Below are positions 1 through 9,594 of a stretch of 22,430 nucleotides of DNA, in pieces. The position numbers were made by a program, and so were the translations under genes. Numbering within the stretch: position 1 is the stretch's first letter; every line of letters starts with the position of its first letter. The stretch covers positions 1-22,430 of the forward strand of contig JAAPAO010000581.1 of assembly GCA_013115145.1 (NCBI GenBank), written 5' to 3'. The stretch is from Perkinsus chesapeaki. Its lineage: Eukaryota; Perkinsozoa; Perkinsida; Perkinsidae. The notes under the pieces were generated by a model. It was not told the DNA's origin. It made no database searches and worked only from the letters and a program-made list of their open reading frames with translations.

Positions 1-3000
1 TTTCTACGACGTTCCGCCATACCAACCTAGCGTTCATGTTGGCCTCCAAGTAACGACCAAGCGGATCATAGAGGGCGGCGAGAGCGCTGCTCGCCATCCT
101 CTTAGTGACCGTACCATCATGAGGAAGTGGCTTAACTGTGAGTATTGGACGCAAACAGTCACCATCCGTAAGCTCGTAGCCCAATACCGTCGAAGTGGCT
201 GTAAGGTTCCAAGTCTCGTGAGTTTTTGTCGGTGGGAACGTGAACTTGTGGTAATTGCCACATGCAGAAATGATGTTGCTGCACCGGACCGACTGAAGGT
301 AATGATGGCCGAGGACAGCCCAATCGTCCACGTAATCCCGCCATATCAGAGACGATGATAACTGCTGTACAATACTCCCATCCCTGCTGAATGCAGCAGC
401 GAGAACCGGCCGGGCATGGTCATAGTAGGAAGACTCGTAAACGGCCGGTAGGGGGGTCACATTGGTGTGCTGGTCAGCCTCACTGTGCAACGCGGGGCAG
501 AGCGTATGCAGCAAGTTCCTCGCCTCCAAGTAGACATGGGCGGTGGCGAGCTCCAGAGCTCCTCCACTCGGAGCCATGCCGAAGGCGACTGAGACCCACA
601 ATATCATAATTGGTCTTGGTGATGGGCTCGACGGAAGTGACGGGCGTTGGATGACCGTGCCACAAGTTGCACTTGCTGATGGTGCCATAACCAACTGGTT
701 ATACGCTTGTTGTATATCCATGAATGTTACTGTCGGGTGGGTACAACATGCTAGTAAATACTCATGTAAGCACCAACGCGTACTTGTGGGTGACGTCAGA
801 AGGTTGTTGGTGGGTCTGCAGTCGTACACTATCCTGCAAGGAGTAGTCGAGCTTGATTCCTTGTATATATATTGTGCGCCAATGAATGCAGGCAGATTTT
901 CTTGCAGGTAGCGGTTTGATACCAAATAGGAATCCTTCACCATAGCGTTGTTGCAGTACATGTTGTGGATGACGCGAGGTGGTGGGGGGCGACTTGTGTC
1001 ATGAAGGCTCATGTAGCTAACGTAACCACTGGTGAGGAGCTTGGTGATGGCTGCGTCGGCTTGGAGTTTTTCCTTCGTAGACAATTTGGAGCAAGCCTTG
1101 GCGGCACGAGCCACCGCAGCTTTCCATCCAGAGCCGGCGGATCGTCGTAGGCTTGGTAGGGACACATCGAAGTCTATGGCAAAACGACCGTCCTGGAGGG
1201 TATCGATATGGATACACTGGTGTGGTGGGAGCACCCGCTTGGTGGAGGTTCCGAGGAGGGGGAAGGTCTCCTCATGACTAGTGGCTTCAGAAAGATCAAT
1301 GTGGTTGAGGTTGGCGTCGAAGTTGAGTGAGTTCCCAAGGTGTCGGTGATGGTGACCAGGAGATAGATCCATCAGTGCCACAGTCATAGTTTCATCGTCC
1401 ACCAACGCCATAGGGGCACATGATGATGAATGCTGGGGAGATTCATGAGCGGGTGAACCCTCCTTCGACGATTTAGTCTCGATATGGGTGATGGCGCCGC
1501 CGCTGTTGGCAGCGCTGCAGCATTGCTGAGGTTCTCCAGGTGCTTGCTTGTTGCCTGTCGAGATCGAGACTGAGCCAGCCTTGATGAAGTCGATTCTCAC
1601 ACCCAAGGCAGAGAGGCCCGGCGTTCCCAACACGAGAGGGCAAGTTAGATGTTTTACGACGAAGGCTGCTATCGTCGCTGTGCACCGTGAGGTATGAACC
1701 AACAGCTTGCAGATACCAACAGACTCAATACGGGAACCATCCGCCAATATCGCAATGTTGCCACTGGCGCCTCCTTTGGGGGCTCGGCCTAGGATCTTCT
1801 CAATAATGTCATAGCGGACGAAGTTCCCGGAGGCTCCCGAGTCCCACAACGCCATAACAACACACTTGTCGAAGATGCGAGGGGTGTCATGTCCTCCCTG
1901 AGTAACCAGCTGTATAGATACTGGGGCTTGAACCTTGACACCGCGTAGACGGCACGAGGGTAAGTCAGTCTTCGCGACAGACGGAGAAACTGTCGCCAGT
2001 AGAGTATATATCTCGGCCGTTGAGCAGCCTGCAGTCGGGAAACCGTCTAGTGACACCTCTGCCGCTTCACTCTGTGTCGAGGGGCCGCTGGTGTTGTTGG
2101 AGCTGCTGGGTGGATCAGAGTCGTCTCTTGATCTGCTCTTGCCTTTGCCCTTGCCTTTGCCATGTCGTCTTCCACTCGTGAGCGGTGGGCTGCGGCAAGC
2201 CGCCGCGAAGTGGCCCACTTGATTGCAACGGGCACATACCTTGCGGTACGCAGGGCAATCCGTCTCGCGGACCTCACCATGGGAGCGAGCACAATAAAAG
2301 CAGGCGCTGGCAGGAAGTATAGGCTTCTGCAGCTTGCAGGTTCGGACGCCCTTACACGCAGGATCCTTGCATCCTCGTGCACATCCTTGAGAACCATCAG
2401 GTAAGGGACCGGGTTGAACGCCATTGAGGAAGGTCTCATCCAAGTCCATAACCATTAAGGGTGACCCCCCAAGAGGTGCAGGAGCTGTCACCGCGACACT
2501 TGCTGGGGAGGGAAGAGCATTAGCCCAGCCGAGCTGGAATTGTGCCACGTGACCGACCGGTTTGGCGACTGATGTGTAGCTTTGCCCGGCTTGCCGGTCG
2601 TAGTCGATGACCTTCTGGGACATCATTGCCACGAAAGCGCCTAGTGGAAGATTGTTGAACTGGAGCATGTCACCTTGTAGCCGCAAGTCACGTAGTCCAC
2701 AGCGAAGCTTGGCTCGAACCTCAGTTTCAGACCGAACGGCACCAGCTAAGGAGAGTTCTTCTTGAGCACAATAGACTCGATTGATATACTGTTGGACACT
2801 CTCAGATGGATCTTGTCTCAGCTCATTCCAGGCCTCCAACAGTTTCTCGGATGTCGATTGCCCTGAGTAGACTGTCTCGAGACTGTGCCAGATATTTTGT
2901 ACGGCAGCACCATAGTCAAGCTCGCAATTATAGGGCCAGTCGTTGTTTATCCCGATGGTCCTGTATACATCAGTGCTGATGTTTTCACGCAGATAATGAT

Positions 3001-4366
3001 AGACCACTATGGGCGACATTCGCCCGCAATTGCGAGAGACTTCGAGTCTAAAGCTTAGTCCACTCCTGGTGTCGTTGATGCCCTTGAACTTGCCATGGTC
3101 TGGAGCTCTTAATAACTTTACTGTCTTAAGCTCTTTCTGCAGACGGTTATCAGAAATGGGCGACGCACACGGATGTCGACCACAACCGAAGCAGGGGGCA
3201 ACTTCGTTATAAGGGTTGAAGCGTGAGGCAAGTTGTGGGCTCTCTTGTTGGATGTAATGGCCATCGGGAAAGTCACCGAAGGAGCCATAAGGTTCAGTTG
3301 GGGTATGATAGGGCGGGGAACGGGAATGCTCCGGGTAGTGAGGAGCTATTCCGGGAGGCACTCTCGGACCCCCCATGGGCACTGTACCACTATGGATGCG
3401 CCCTCCGGTATGGATGGGATAGACGGGGATAGAAGCGCCATATCCGCCTCCGCGTACCGGTGGTGCAGTAGGGATAGGGTTGGCGTTGAACTGAACGGAG
3501 ACAGGAGTATAACTGGACTTGCCCATGGCAGCCTGTGTTCGGCATCCCGTTGCCACATCCGGTTGACGGGGTGTCGGCGAAGGGCCAGTCTGAGTCCTGT
3601 GTGACTCGGCAAGTGCGCCTGATAAGGCAGTGAGTGCCGCCGTGATTGCATCTAGTTTCTGCTCTATGTTGGTTGTTAAGGCAGGCGCATGGCTGCTCAC
3701 TTGGTACACTCTAGTACCAGGCTGTCCGGACCAAGTAGGACAGTCGATGGGGTTATTGTTCTCGTAGGTAACGGCGTTAGCATGAACAGGGAGAGAAGCG
3801 TCTACCGTGGGCGCCTTACCAATGGACTGGACACGGCCGAAGGTGACGTTGTTGTCAAAGGGGATAATCGGGGGGAATCGAGTAGTATCATTAACGGTGT
3901 TCTTGTCATCGGGGACGACCGAAGTGAATCGAGTAGTATCAATAACGGCGTTCTTGTCATCGGGGACGACCGAAGGGAGTCGAGTAGTATCAGCAGCGGC
4001 GTTCTTGCCATCGGGGACGACCGAAGGGAGTCGAATAATATCAGCAGCGGCGTTCTTGCCATCGGGGATAACCAAGCCAGATCCCGTGGGGTCGATTATG
4101 GCATGGGTACTATCTGGAGTAACATAACCGGACCGTGCGGGCTCGATACTGGGGTCTTGGCTATCAGGCACTTGAGAACTGGACCGTGCAGGATCAATTG
4201 TGACGTTGTCGTCACCGGAGGGGACGAGAGTACTACCCTCGTGGGAGCCTTGTTGAGATTGTCGATAGAATGCGAGACCGGGTATCAGAGATCCGTCTCC
4301 TCGAGCAACGCCGGCGCGCGTGAGCGCCCGACGTGGGGTAGCATCATCTATAGGGGGTGTTGTCAT
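1..4366 (-). CDS. gag-pol polyprotein of BEL/Pao-like retrotransposon (C-terminus off window)
   Basis: The frame starts at ATG 4366-4364, the first Met after an in-frame TAG in the leader, and stays open to the window edge. By residue: 1-300 is a low-complexity Pro/Ser/Thr/Asp-rich region with four 17-residue repeats (102-169); about 390-640 is capsid-like, with a CFGCGRHPC cluster near 392; an extra Cys cluster (C662, C666, C671, C677) precedes two zinc knuckles (C689-C692-H696-C704, and a canonical CX2CX4HX4C at 711-724); a KGKGKGK basic stretch follows. The protease active site is ALWDSGASGNF with D842. The reverse transcriptase shows RIVYDCRPTNN (1178), FMDIQQAYNQL (D1217), FGMAPSGG (1262) and YVDDW (1345-1349). 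VTKR (from 1420) and YDPLG (1433) are the BEL/Pao hallmark. It makes the proteins for copying the element's RNA. Gag and pol share one frame with no visible shift. Confidence 0.88.
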   Translation of the reverse strand, partial: MTTPPIDDATPRRALTRAGVARGDGSLIPGLAFYRQSQQGSHEGSTLVPSGDDNVTIDPARSSSQVPDSQDPSIEPARSGYVTPDSTHAIIDPTGSGLVIPDGKNAAADIIRLPSVVPDGKNAAADTTRLPSVVPDDKNAVIDTTRFTSVVPDDKNTVNDTTRFPPIIPFDNNVTFGRVQSIGKAPTVDASLPVHANAVTYENNNPIDCPTWSGQPGTRVYQVSSHAPALTTNIEQKLDAITAALTALSGALAESHRTQTGPSPTPRQPDVATGCRTQAAMGKSSYTPVSVQFNANPIPTAPPVRGGGYGASIPVYPIHTGGRIHSGTVPMGGPRVPPGIAPHYPEHSRSPPYHTPTEPYGSFGDFPDGHYIQQESPQLASRFNPYNEVAPCFGCGRHPCASPISDNRLQKELKTVKLLRAPDHGKFKGINDTRSGLSFRLEVSRNCGRMSPIVVYHYLRENISTDVYRTIGINNDWPYNCELDYGAAVQNIWHSLETVYSGQSTSEKLLEAWNELRQDPSESVQQYINRVYCAQEELSLAGAVRSETEVRAKLRCGLRDLRLQGDMLQFNNLPLGAFVAMMSQKVIDYDRQAGQSYTSVAKPVGHVAQFQLGWANALPSPASVAVTAPAPLGGSPLMVMDLDETFLNGVQPGPLPDGSQGCARGCKDPACKGVRTCKLQKPILPASACFYCARSHGEVRETDCPAYRKVCARCNQVGHFAAACRSPPLTSGRRHGKGKGKGKSRSRDDSDPPSSSNNTSGPSTQSEAAEVSLDGFPTAGCSTAEIYTLLATVSPSVAKTDLPSCRLRGVKVQAPVSIQLVTQGGHDTPRIFDKCVVMALWDSGASGNFVRYDIIEKILGRAPKGGASGNIAILADGSRIESVGICKLLVHTSRCTATIAAFVVKHLTCPLVLGTPGLSALGVRIDFIKAGSVSISTGNKQAPGEPQQCCSAANSGGAITHIETKSSKEGSPAHESPQHSSSCAPMALVDDETMTVALMDLSPGHHHRHLGNSLNFDANLNHIDLSEATSHEETFPLLGTSTKRVLPPHQCIHIDTLQDGRFAIDFDVSLPSLRRSAGSGWKAAVARAAKACSKLSTKEKLQADAAITKLLTSGYVSYMSLHDTSRPPPPRVIHNMYCNNAMVKDSYLVSNRYLQENLPAFIGAQYIYKESSSTTPCRIVYDCRPTNNLLTSPTSTRWCLHEYLLACCTHPTVTFMDIQQAYNQLVMAPSASATCGTVIQRPSLPSSPSPRPIMILWVSVAFGMAPSGGALELATAHVYLEARNLLHTLCPALHSEADQHTNVTPLPAVYESSYYDHARPVLAAAFSRDGSIVQQLSSSLIWRDYVDDWAVLGHHYLQSVRCSNIISACGNYHKFTFPPTKTHETWNLTATSTVLGYELTDGDCLRPILTVKPLPHDGTVTKRMASSALAALYDPLGRYLEANMNARLVWRNVVE
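3860..4063 (-). repeat. 51-bp tandem repeat, four copies, inside gag
   Basis: Four head-to-tail 51-bp units (3860-3910, 3911-3961, 3962-4012, 4013-4063) encode a 17-residue unit of the form VPDGKNAAADTTRLPSV. The two units nearest the N-terminus (3962-4063) are almost identical to each other; the other two have drifted at several positions. The unit length is a multiple of three, so copy number can change without breaking the frame. The repeat also keeps the opposite strand open, producing a spurious plus-strand frame across 3689-4399. Confidence 0.95.
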
Positions 4367-4883
4367 CCCGGTAGAAAATTCCTTGCAGCTAGATGGTGAA
4401 CACTACAAGGACTCAATGCAGTAGTCGAGTGGATACTTAACTAATAGCAGTGTTATAGTTTCATACAGAGACACTACGAAACGTCTAATCTTGCACACTT
4501 AGCGAATCACAATAGGGACAGCGGTCACGCGCCACGAAATCGCTCCGAGTCACCGTGTCACATACTGATTATGAGTTTAGCATCACGGAGTGAATTAGCG
4601 CCGATTGCGGGGTTGACAGAACGGCGTAAATGGTGGGATCGATTCTGAATCCCGGAATTGATTAAATGAACATGGGGTACGATTACGCTTCGGCAGAATT
4701 GATGAGGCTCCACCGAGGGAGATGAAACGGTTATTACAAGTCATTCTCCTGTTGGGAACCTCATCGTCTTCATTACCCATATAGATTTAACTTGCTTATC
4801 TGCATTACAACTCTTATAGGGTGTTTCCAACGTTGAATGTTTCTTAACACTCCCAATGGTTTACTGTATAATTAGGTTCATAA
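4367..4883 (-). other. retrotransposon leader and possible 5' LTR
   Basis: There is no coding potential here on either strand that I trust. Read on the minus strand, a TGTTAAG motif ends at 4849 and is followed by a TATAAGAG box (4811-4818 on the plus strand), as expected for the U3 promoter of an LTR. I could not identify the LTR's inner end, a primer-binding site matching a tRNA 3' end, or a target-site duplication. The 3' LTR needed for comparison is outside the window. Positions 4850-4883 are the short gap to the next gene and contain an AG acceptor at 4875. Confidence 0.3.
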
Positions 4884-7800
4884 ATGGGTTGTTGTTCCCT
4901 TCATCGACCCTCCTCGGATGATTCTGCTTTCAACAGCCACGAGAGCATAACAGTGCATAAGAGATTACGGGAAGCCAATCGTCGACGGAGCGAAGCTGAA
5001 GATTTGATCGTTGGCTCTACCAGACAGTGCGTTATCTACCTACTGAAGGTCGAAAATGTGTGCATGCGTGCAGTTAGAAGCTATACCGTATTTTTGGTTA
5101 AAATAGTTATCGGCAGTCGAACGTTGGAGTGGCCCGGTCGACGGTGTAATGATAATGTGGCTTGGTACTCGGCAAGGGGTACTGGACTGATGATGACTGA
5201 TGTGGTGGATGAAAATGTTATAATTGAATTTATTGGGGTAAAGAGAAGCTGCGTGATGGGAAGGAAGGTACTAGGGGGCGTAAATGAAAATGATATTATT
5301 GAACATAGTGAGTTCGCTGCTTTGTATTGCTCCTGAAGGGTACGCCTCTTGAACCCCGACTCACTCACAATTTGAAGCCTCGTGGGGTGGCAATTAACAC
5401 CGTGTAAAGTATTTCAGTAACTTGACGAGGGTGTCTCAAAACGTCGTTGAGTGACTTTAATCACTCATAAATCGCTCAGTACTCCGCCTATTGGAATGAA
5501 CCTCGGTGAGGAGTAGGTAAGAACTGCCCCAAATGGCTTCCCACTTCCATTTATTAATATACCTGCAGACTGTAGGTATAATGAGCTTTGTAAAGCGCTA
5601 GGTTTACATAGCTCACCGTGGCGTAATACTGGGACCCAGTGTTCGCGGTTAATACTGTAGGATAGTAGTACCGTACTACTACATCATTTCCCGGTTTACC
5701 ATTTTATGTTTCCGACTGGCGGGTATCAAATATCTGGTTCAAGTCATTAAATTATCCGATTCGATCACGAAGAAGATCCGAAACCCCGCACACAAATATC
5801 CGTAGCTATTAGATATCAATAAATAGGGTATAATAAGATATAATACTTTAAATATAGATATACATTATAAGTAATAAAATATAAGTTAAATCTAATATAT
5901 ATCCTTATTGTAATATATAGTAATAAGCACTCTTATATCCGACCGATTCGTGCATCTTAAATATAATGATTGCAATTTGATGTTTAAGTACTTCCCCAAT
6001 TGAACTAGTGATGCGCTGCATTAAATTCATACAATTATTGTGGTCAGTGTAATACCTTAAGATTTATTCAAGGGTTCTTGTATTTGTAATGTGATAGCGA
6101 TAGAAAGATTGTTGGCAGGACTTTACTGCGAATGCAATAAGTATTAACACATTATCAATTTAATCCTCACCGAGCTGGAATAATGTGGTATTATATAGTT
6201 TCGGGGCTTCCGATAGGTCTGCGGGAAATGTGGCAATGGCCCTTCTGGAATATGCAATCGATTTCGTATCGAATTCTATCATTGAAATATTAGTTTTGTT
6301 TCAGCATCGACAGCGAATCATTGCGACACAAACTGTCCCCATTTCGGATCTCCTTCGTAAGTCCACTTCGCGTGAAGGCCCCTCGTTCATGACGGTGCCC
6401 TTGGAGCCAGCACATGCGCATGCGTGCAAGGAGGAATCGTCCGAGGCATGTAGCGTGACACTACAGCTGTTGAGCTGCAACGAGCTTCGACGGCATTTTC
6501 CAAAGACGATTTTTTTCGTCCGACACGGCGAGTCGACTTGGAACGCAGCGCAAGCTCGAGGAGATTATTCAGCGATGATGAGCAAAGTAGATCATCCACT
6601 CTCGGAAAAAGGAAGACAACAGGCGGAAAAATTGCGGAAAAATTTAGCGAGTTTGAGCGAAGCGAAGCAGGGTTGGGCAGAAAAATTGAGGAGTCCGGGA
6701 GTGTTGTTTTGCAGTCCGCTGACAAGGGCTGTCCAAACCGCTGCAATTGCATTGAAGGATATCTATCTGGCGGAGGAGCACCATCCGATAGTGCTATTGC
6801 CGAGCGCGCGGGAGAAGAAAAGTGTACTAGGGTTTGATTCGGTGGGGGCGGAAGTTGGGCCGGAGATACTAAAGAAGGTCCATCGAGAGATGAGGAACTT
6901 ATACGGTCGATCGGGGAGCATGCTGGATGCATTCGAGAAGAAATTGCGGTTTGATGTGGAGGTGAGATAGTTGGGAAGGATTTGGTGGAGATTGAAGATC
7001 GAATGCATTCTGGCGGAGTAGTTTCGACGTTACTGTGGGCTGACTTGGATAATCGTGTTGGTTGTAGCTAAGGTGCGTGTACATTCTTTTTAAACTAGTA
7101 TTCTTATACTAGAATTTACTGTATTATATAGGGCGGCGAATCACAGTCTTGAATTTGGGCATTAATTTCTCGCGAACCTCGGTTAGCATCGAGGCTCAAC
7201 TTTCGTTACAATGTCATCGACAATATCATCTATAACATATTATCATGTTACATATCTTTTACAGTACGATGTGTGTATATTGTACATATTGTCGTCTTCG
7301 TTGTACTCGATATTTTATCATATAACATGTGTACTTGCAAAAAATAAAGTAAGCTGAAGAAGTTATATAGTGCTTCTTTATTGTGTGGTATATGCAAGTA
7401 ATACTTTCATATTCTTTATATTTATAATGTATCTCATTTTAGAGAAGGTTTAATGTTAGGGGCGTATTTGGTATGTTAAAATGCAAGATTTTTTGAAAAT
7501 ACAATTTGAATTTACTACCCAGTTTCATTCACCCAACTAATGCACTCACCGTATGTTAAAACCTATAAATTTAAAATTTCAAGTGAAAACTCTAAAAAAT
7601 GAATGTATGAGGCCCGTTGAAAGTTCAACCGTCTTTAGATGACGTGTACTGCACATTTAAAATTTTGCTGTGACGGGCAAATACCGGTTTCAAAACTTTT
7701 AGATCCAAAGTAGTTAGTATGGCTGCATCTATAAGGTTCTTCCCGTATTGGATACACTGGGGGAATTCTTAAAGTTCTCCGTTAAGTGAGATGGCCTATG

Positions 7801-8728
7801 GCATCCTAAATACAATTTCAATTTAAAACGAGAACTTGCCAGTTGCGAGTAGCTCGAGCTGCTCCACTACCCTCATGAAAATTGTTCCCCAAACACGGCG
7901 CGGAATCTTAGTGCTATACACGGTAACCGTGTATAGCACTAAGATTCCACTAAGTGTCACGGTTCAATAGTGAGTGAAAGAGCCCAACTGCGTCAACCTA
8001 CCCCTCCCTCGAACCTAGAGTGAGGGAGACTTTCGACTGTAGATTTTTTTCCACTAATTTCAGGAAGTTGCCAAGCGTTGGTGGTCGAGGGTGGTTGATA
8101 CGGAAGAAGATATCCATTCAAGACTGGAGGAGTTTATGTCGCAGTTGATAAGCGTACCGGAAGACGCTTTGGTGGTGGTTGGGCATTCACATTTCTTCCG
8201 CGATGTGTTTGCCAAATATATGTCACAAGAGTAAGGGGACAATTATGATCTCACTTGGCGGAAAAATCGGGACTCCCTTTTTACTGGAAACACGCAGTCG
8301 CTTAGACATATCAGAGTATATCATATAGAGTTTCAAATTCTAGTTTTATGTTGATTCCATCAGATACAAAAGCGAGCAGCCGGGCTGGACTTATGAATTG
8401 ACCAGGAAAGTGCTACCAAACTGTGGTGTGGCTATGGTCACTTTGAATTTGGTTGAGGGAGTTATAAATGAGCCACATATTACACAGGTAAGCGGGGAAA
8501 TCTGTATGAGGAAAATTTACGGAAAATATAGTAAGGGTAATTATTGATACTATTAAGGGTTTTTGGCGAAGAATTACCCTCGAACTCGAAAGTGCGAGGA
8601 AAGATTTCCCTGGAAAATTTGCTAATAAATAATTTCCCCGCCAGTTGATGGGTTGTATTGTGGTTTGTAACTTGCTGACTCGGTTGCAGTGGCTTATTTT
8701 TTTGAAGTGGAAATATTTGGAAATTTAG
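4884..8728 (+). CDS. C2-like domain / histidine phosphatase fusion protein, five exons
   Basis: Proposed exons are 4884-5143, 6175-6961, 8064-8230, 8364-8487 and 8645-8728, giving 473 residues. All junctions match in phase. The N-terminus MGCCS resembles a myristoylation plus palmitoylation signal, followed by a charged helix (about 25-45). Residues about 50-175 look like a C2 domain: YLLKVENV, VKIVIGSRTLEW, then WNNVVLYSF, SIIEILVLF and SVTLQLLS strands. Calcium-binding aspartates are not obvious. The phosphatase part has VRHGESTWN (catalytic His204), SPLTRAVQTA and VVGHSHFFRD (His390), so the key residues of the phosphoglycerate-mutase-like clan are present. Family members remove or transfer phosphate on small molecules or proteins; the substrate is unknown. 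A C2 module plus lipidation suggests action at a membrane. An AG acceptor sits just before the start. The phosphatase core is secure. The first and last exons are tentative. Confidence 0.7.
5144..6174 (+). other. first intron of the phosphatase gene, with a possible alternative C2 exon part
   Basis: After the proposed donor at 5144 the exon-1 frame stays open to a TGA at 5334-5336 and still reads as C2-like (DVVDENVIIEFIGVKR, VMGRKVLGG). A strong GTGAGT donor lies at 5308. The stretch may be an alternative exon or a relic of exon duplication. It also contains two related 22-bp segments (5209-5230 and 5283-5304). The rest (5340-6174) has no gene. It is AT-rich, especially 5810-5940, and holds a 9-1-9 hairpin at 5663-5681. 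Confidence 0.4.
6962..8063 (+). other. large intron between phosphatase exons
   Basis: The sequence starts with GTGAGA and ends with a pyrimidine tract and CAG. Joining 6961 to 8064 restores a continuous phosphatase frame. At 1,102 bp it is far longer than the roughly 45-bp introns elsewhere in the window. No coding frame is visible inside. It is AT-rich in 7080-7450, carries a small 7-4-7 hairpin at 7095-7112, and carries a 47-bp palindrome near its 3' end. Confidence 0.7.
7902..7948. repeat. 47-bp near-perfect palindrome
   Basis: Two 23-nt arms (7902-7924 and 7926-7948) are exact reverse complements around a single central A. It lies in the large intron of the phosphatase gene, about 115 bp before the 3' splice site. 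No open frame overlaps it. In RNA it would form a 23-bp hairpin with almost no loop; in DNA it could extrude as a cruciform. Confidence 0.97.
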
Positions 8729-9594
8729 GGAAGAAGCTGTGACCGAAATTCAAGTGTAATGACGGCTAATAAATCATTTATCGGTGTGATAACTATATAG
8801 AATATTACTTCTGTTATATTATACCGAGGCAAACACTCACAATGCTTTGCAGGGAAAACCGTACATCTGGATAAATAGATGAGTACCTTATTGCTTTATA
8901 TATAATTTATAGTGCTCTACTGTATGTTATTATACACATCCGAACTACACAAGTAATCATAGTAATAAATTTTTACACAACCCTCCTCAATGACATATAA
9001 TATCTCCTTTTTTTATTAGTATCTCGTCTGCTATTGGGTGTAAGACCTTAAATTTTTGAATGTATTATACGATTGTATTCCACGGAGACTTCTTTGGTCA
9101 GGTTGACTTGTTGTTTGGTGCAAAACTGGTCCTATCCGGTACCACGCTGGACGGCGAAGGCCAACCGCAAAGGAACCGGAGACGGTTTCAGGGGACCTCG
9201 AGATTCTGTTGTTGCTTGCGAGAAAATAATTTAGTTACTACCATGTCTGAGGAAGGCGCATCTTAGGTTGACTCATGATTTACATGTAGCATGTTTGCCT
9301 TTTAAGGAGAATTGTCTGGTTTGAATTGTTTCGTGTAGTGCCATTGGGGGGGATCGAACTCTGGACCTTTCGATAGTTAGTTGCGGTATATGTCCACTCG
9401 GAGTGGTCCACAATCGCAAACTGCATCTCCACCAAGCAGTAAGTTACTGGTTCACCGGGCCCGGGGGCGACAGTGTTCCTGTTTTACCATAAATTTTTTA
9501 GAATTATTTTAGTTTTGCAAAGAAAATCTTTTCTGGATGATTCTAGCGCTTCCACCATTGCAGAGCGTATTTCCCCTTCGACGACTCAATAAGA
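8729..9594. other. intergenic or 5' region of the SANT gene
   Basis: There is no secure gene here. A 68-codon frame at 9060-9266 has no recognisable domain. Near its end, an AG (9233-9234) is followed closely by ATG 9243, which reads Met-Ser-Glu-Glu. If a GC donor were used after 9255, this would join in phase to the exon starting at 9677 and could supply the missing start of the SANT gene. That donor is weak, so this remains a suggestion. A run reading like the T-arm of a tRNA lies near 9340-9375 on the minus strand but does not fold. Confidence 0.35.

Larger units (their letters stand above)
1..4849 (-). mobile_element. BEL/Pao-type LTR retrotransposon, 5' part
   Basis: The element reads right to left. 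It comprises a leader and possible 5' LTR (about 4367-4849), then one long gag-pol frame (1-4366) that leaves the window at position 1. The domain order gag, zinc knuckles, aspartic protease, reverse transcriptase fits a Metaviridae or Belpaoviridae-like LTR element. The block after the YVDD box (a TKR motif followed by YDPLG) is the signature that places it with BEL/Pao. The remainder (rest of the connection/A17-like region, RNase H, integrase, 3' LTR) must lie to the left. The coding frame is intact over at least 1,455 codons, so the copy may be young. The outer boundary at about 4849 is a guess from a TG...TATA arrangement. Confidence 0.8.

Noticed and set aside
2047-2439. 130-codon minus-strand frame, Arg/Ala-rich
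   Set aside because: Out-of-phase overlap with the zinc-knuckle part of gag-pol, which has the recognisable motifs.
3689-4399. 236-codon plus-strand frame with repeats
   Set aside because: It is the shadow of the gag frame on the opposite strand; the repeat keeps both strands open, and the minus frame continues into clear gag-pol domains.
4530-4550. Possible primer-binding site starting TGGCGCG on the minus strand
   Set aside because: The bases after TGG do not fit the 3' end plus T-arm of a tRNA that I can recognise.
5081-5368. 95-codon minus-strand frame
   Set aside because: Antisense to the exon with C2-like strands; Ser/Thr/Ile-rich with no domain.
6387-6932. 181-codon minus-strand frame
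   Set aside because: Antisense to the histidine phosphatase exon that holds RHGES and other motifs.
9060-9266. 68-codon plus-strand frame
   Set aside because: No domain or convincing splice to its neighbours; only the ATG at 9243 was kept as a weak candidate start.
9336-9430. tRNA-like sequence on the minus strand (GAGTTCGATCC resembling a T-arm)
   Set aside because: The T stem does not pair, the anticodon stem is poor and no acceptor stem closes. At most it is a tRNA-derived relic.
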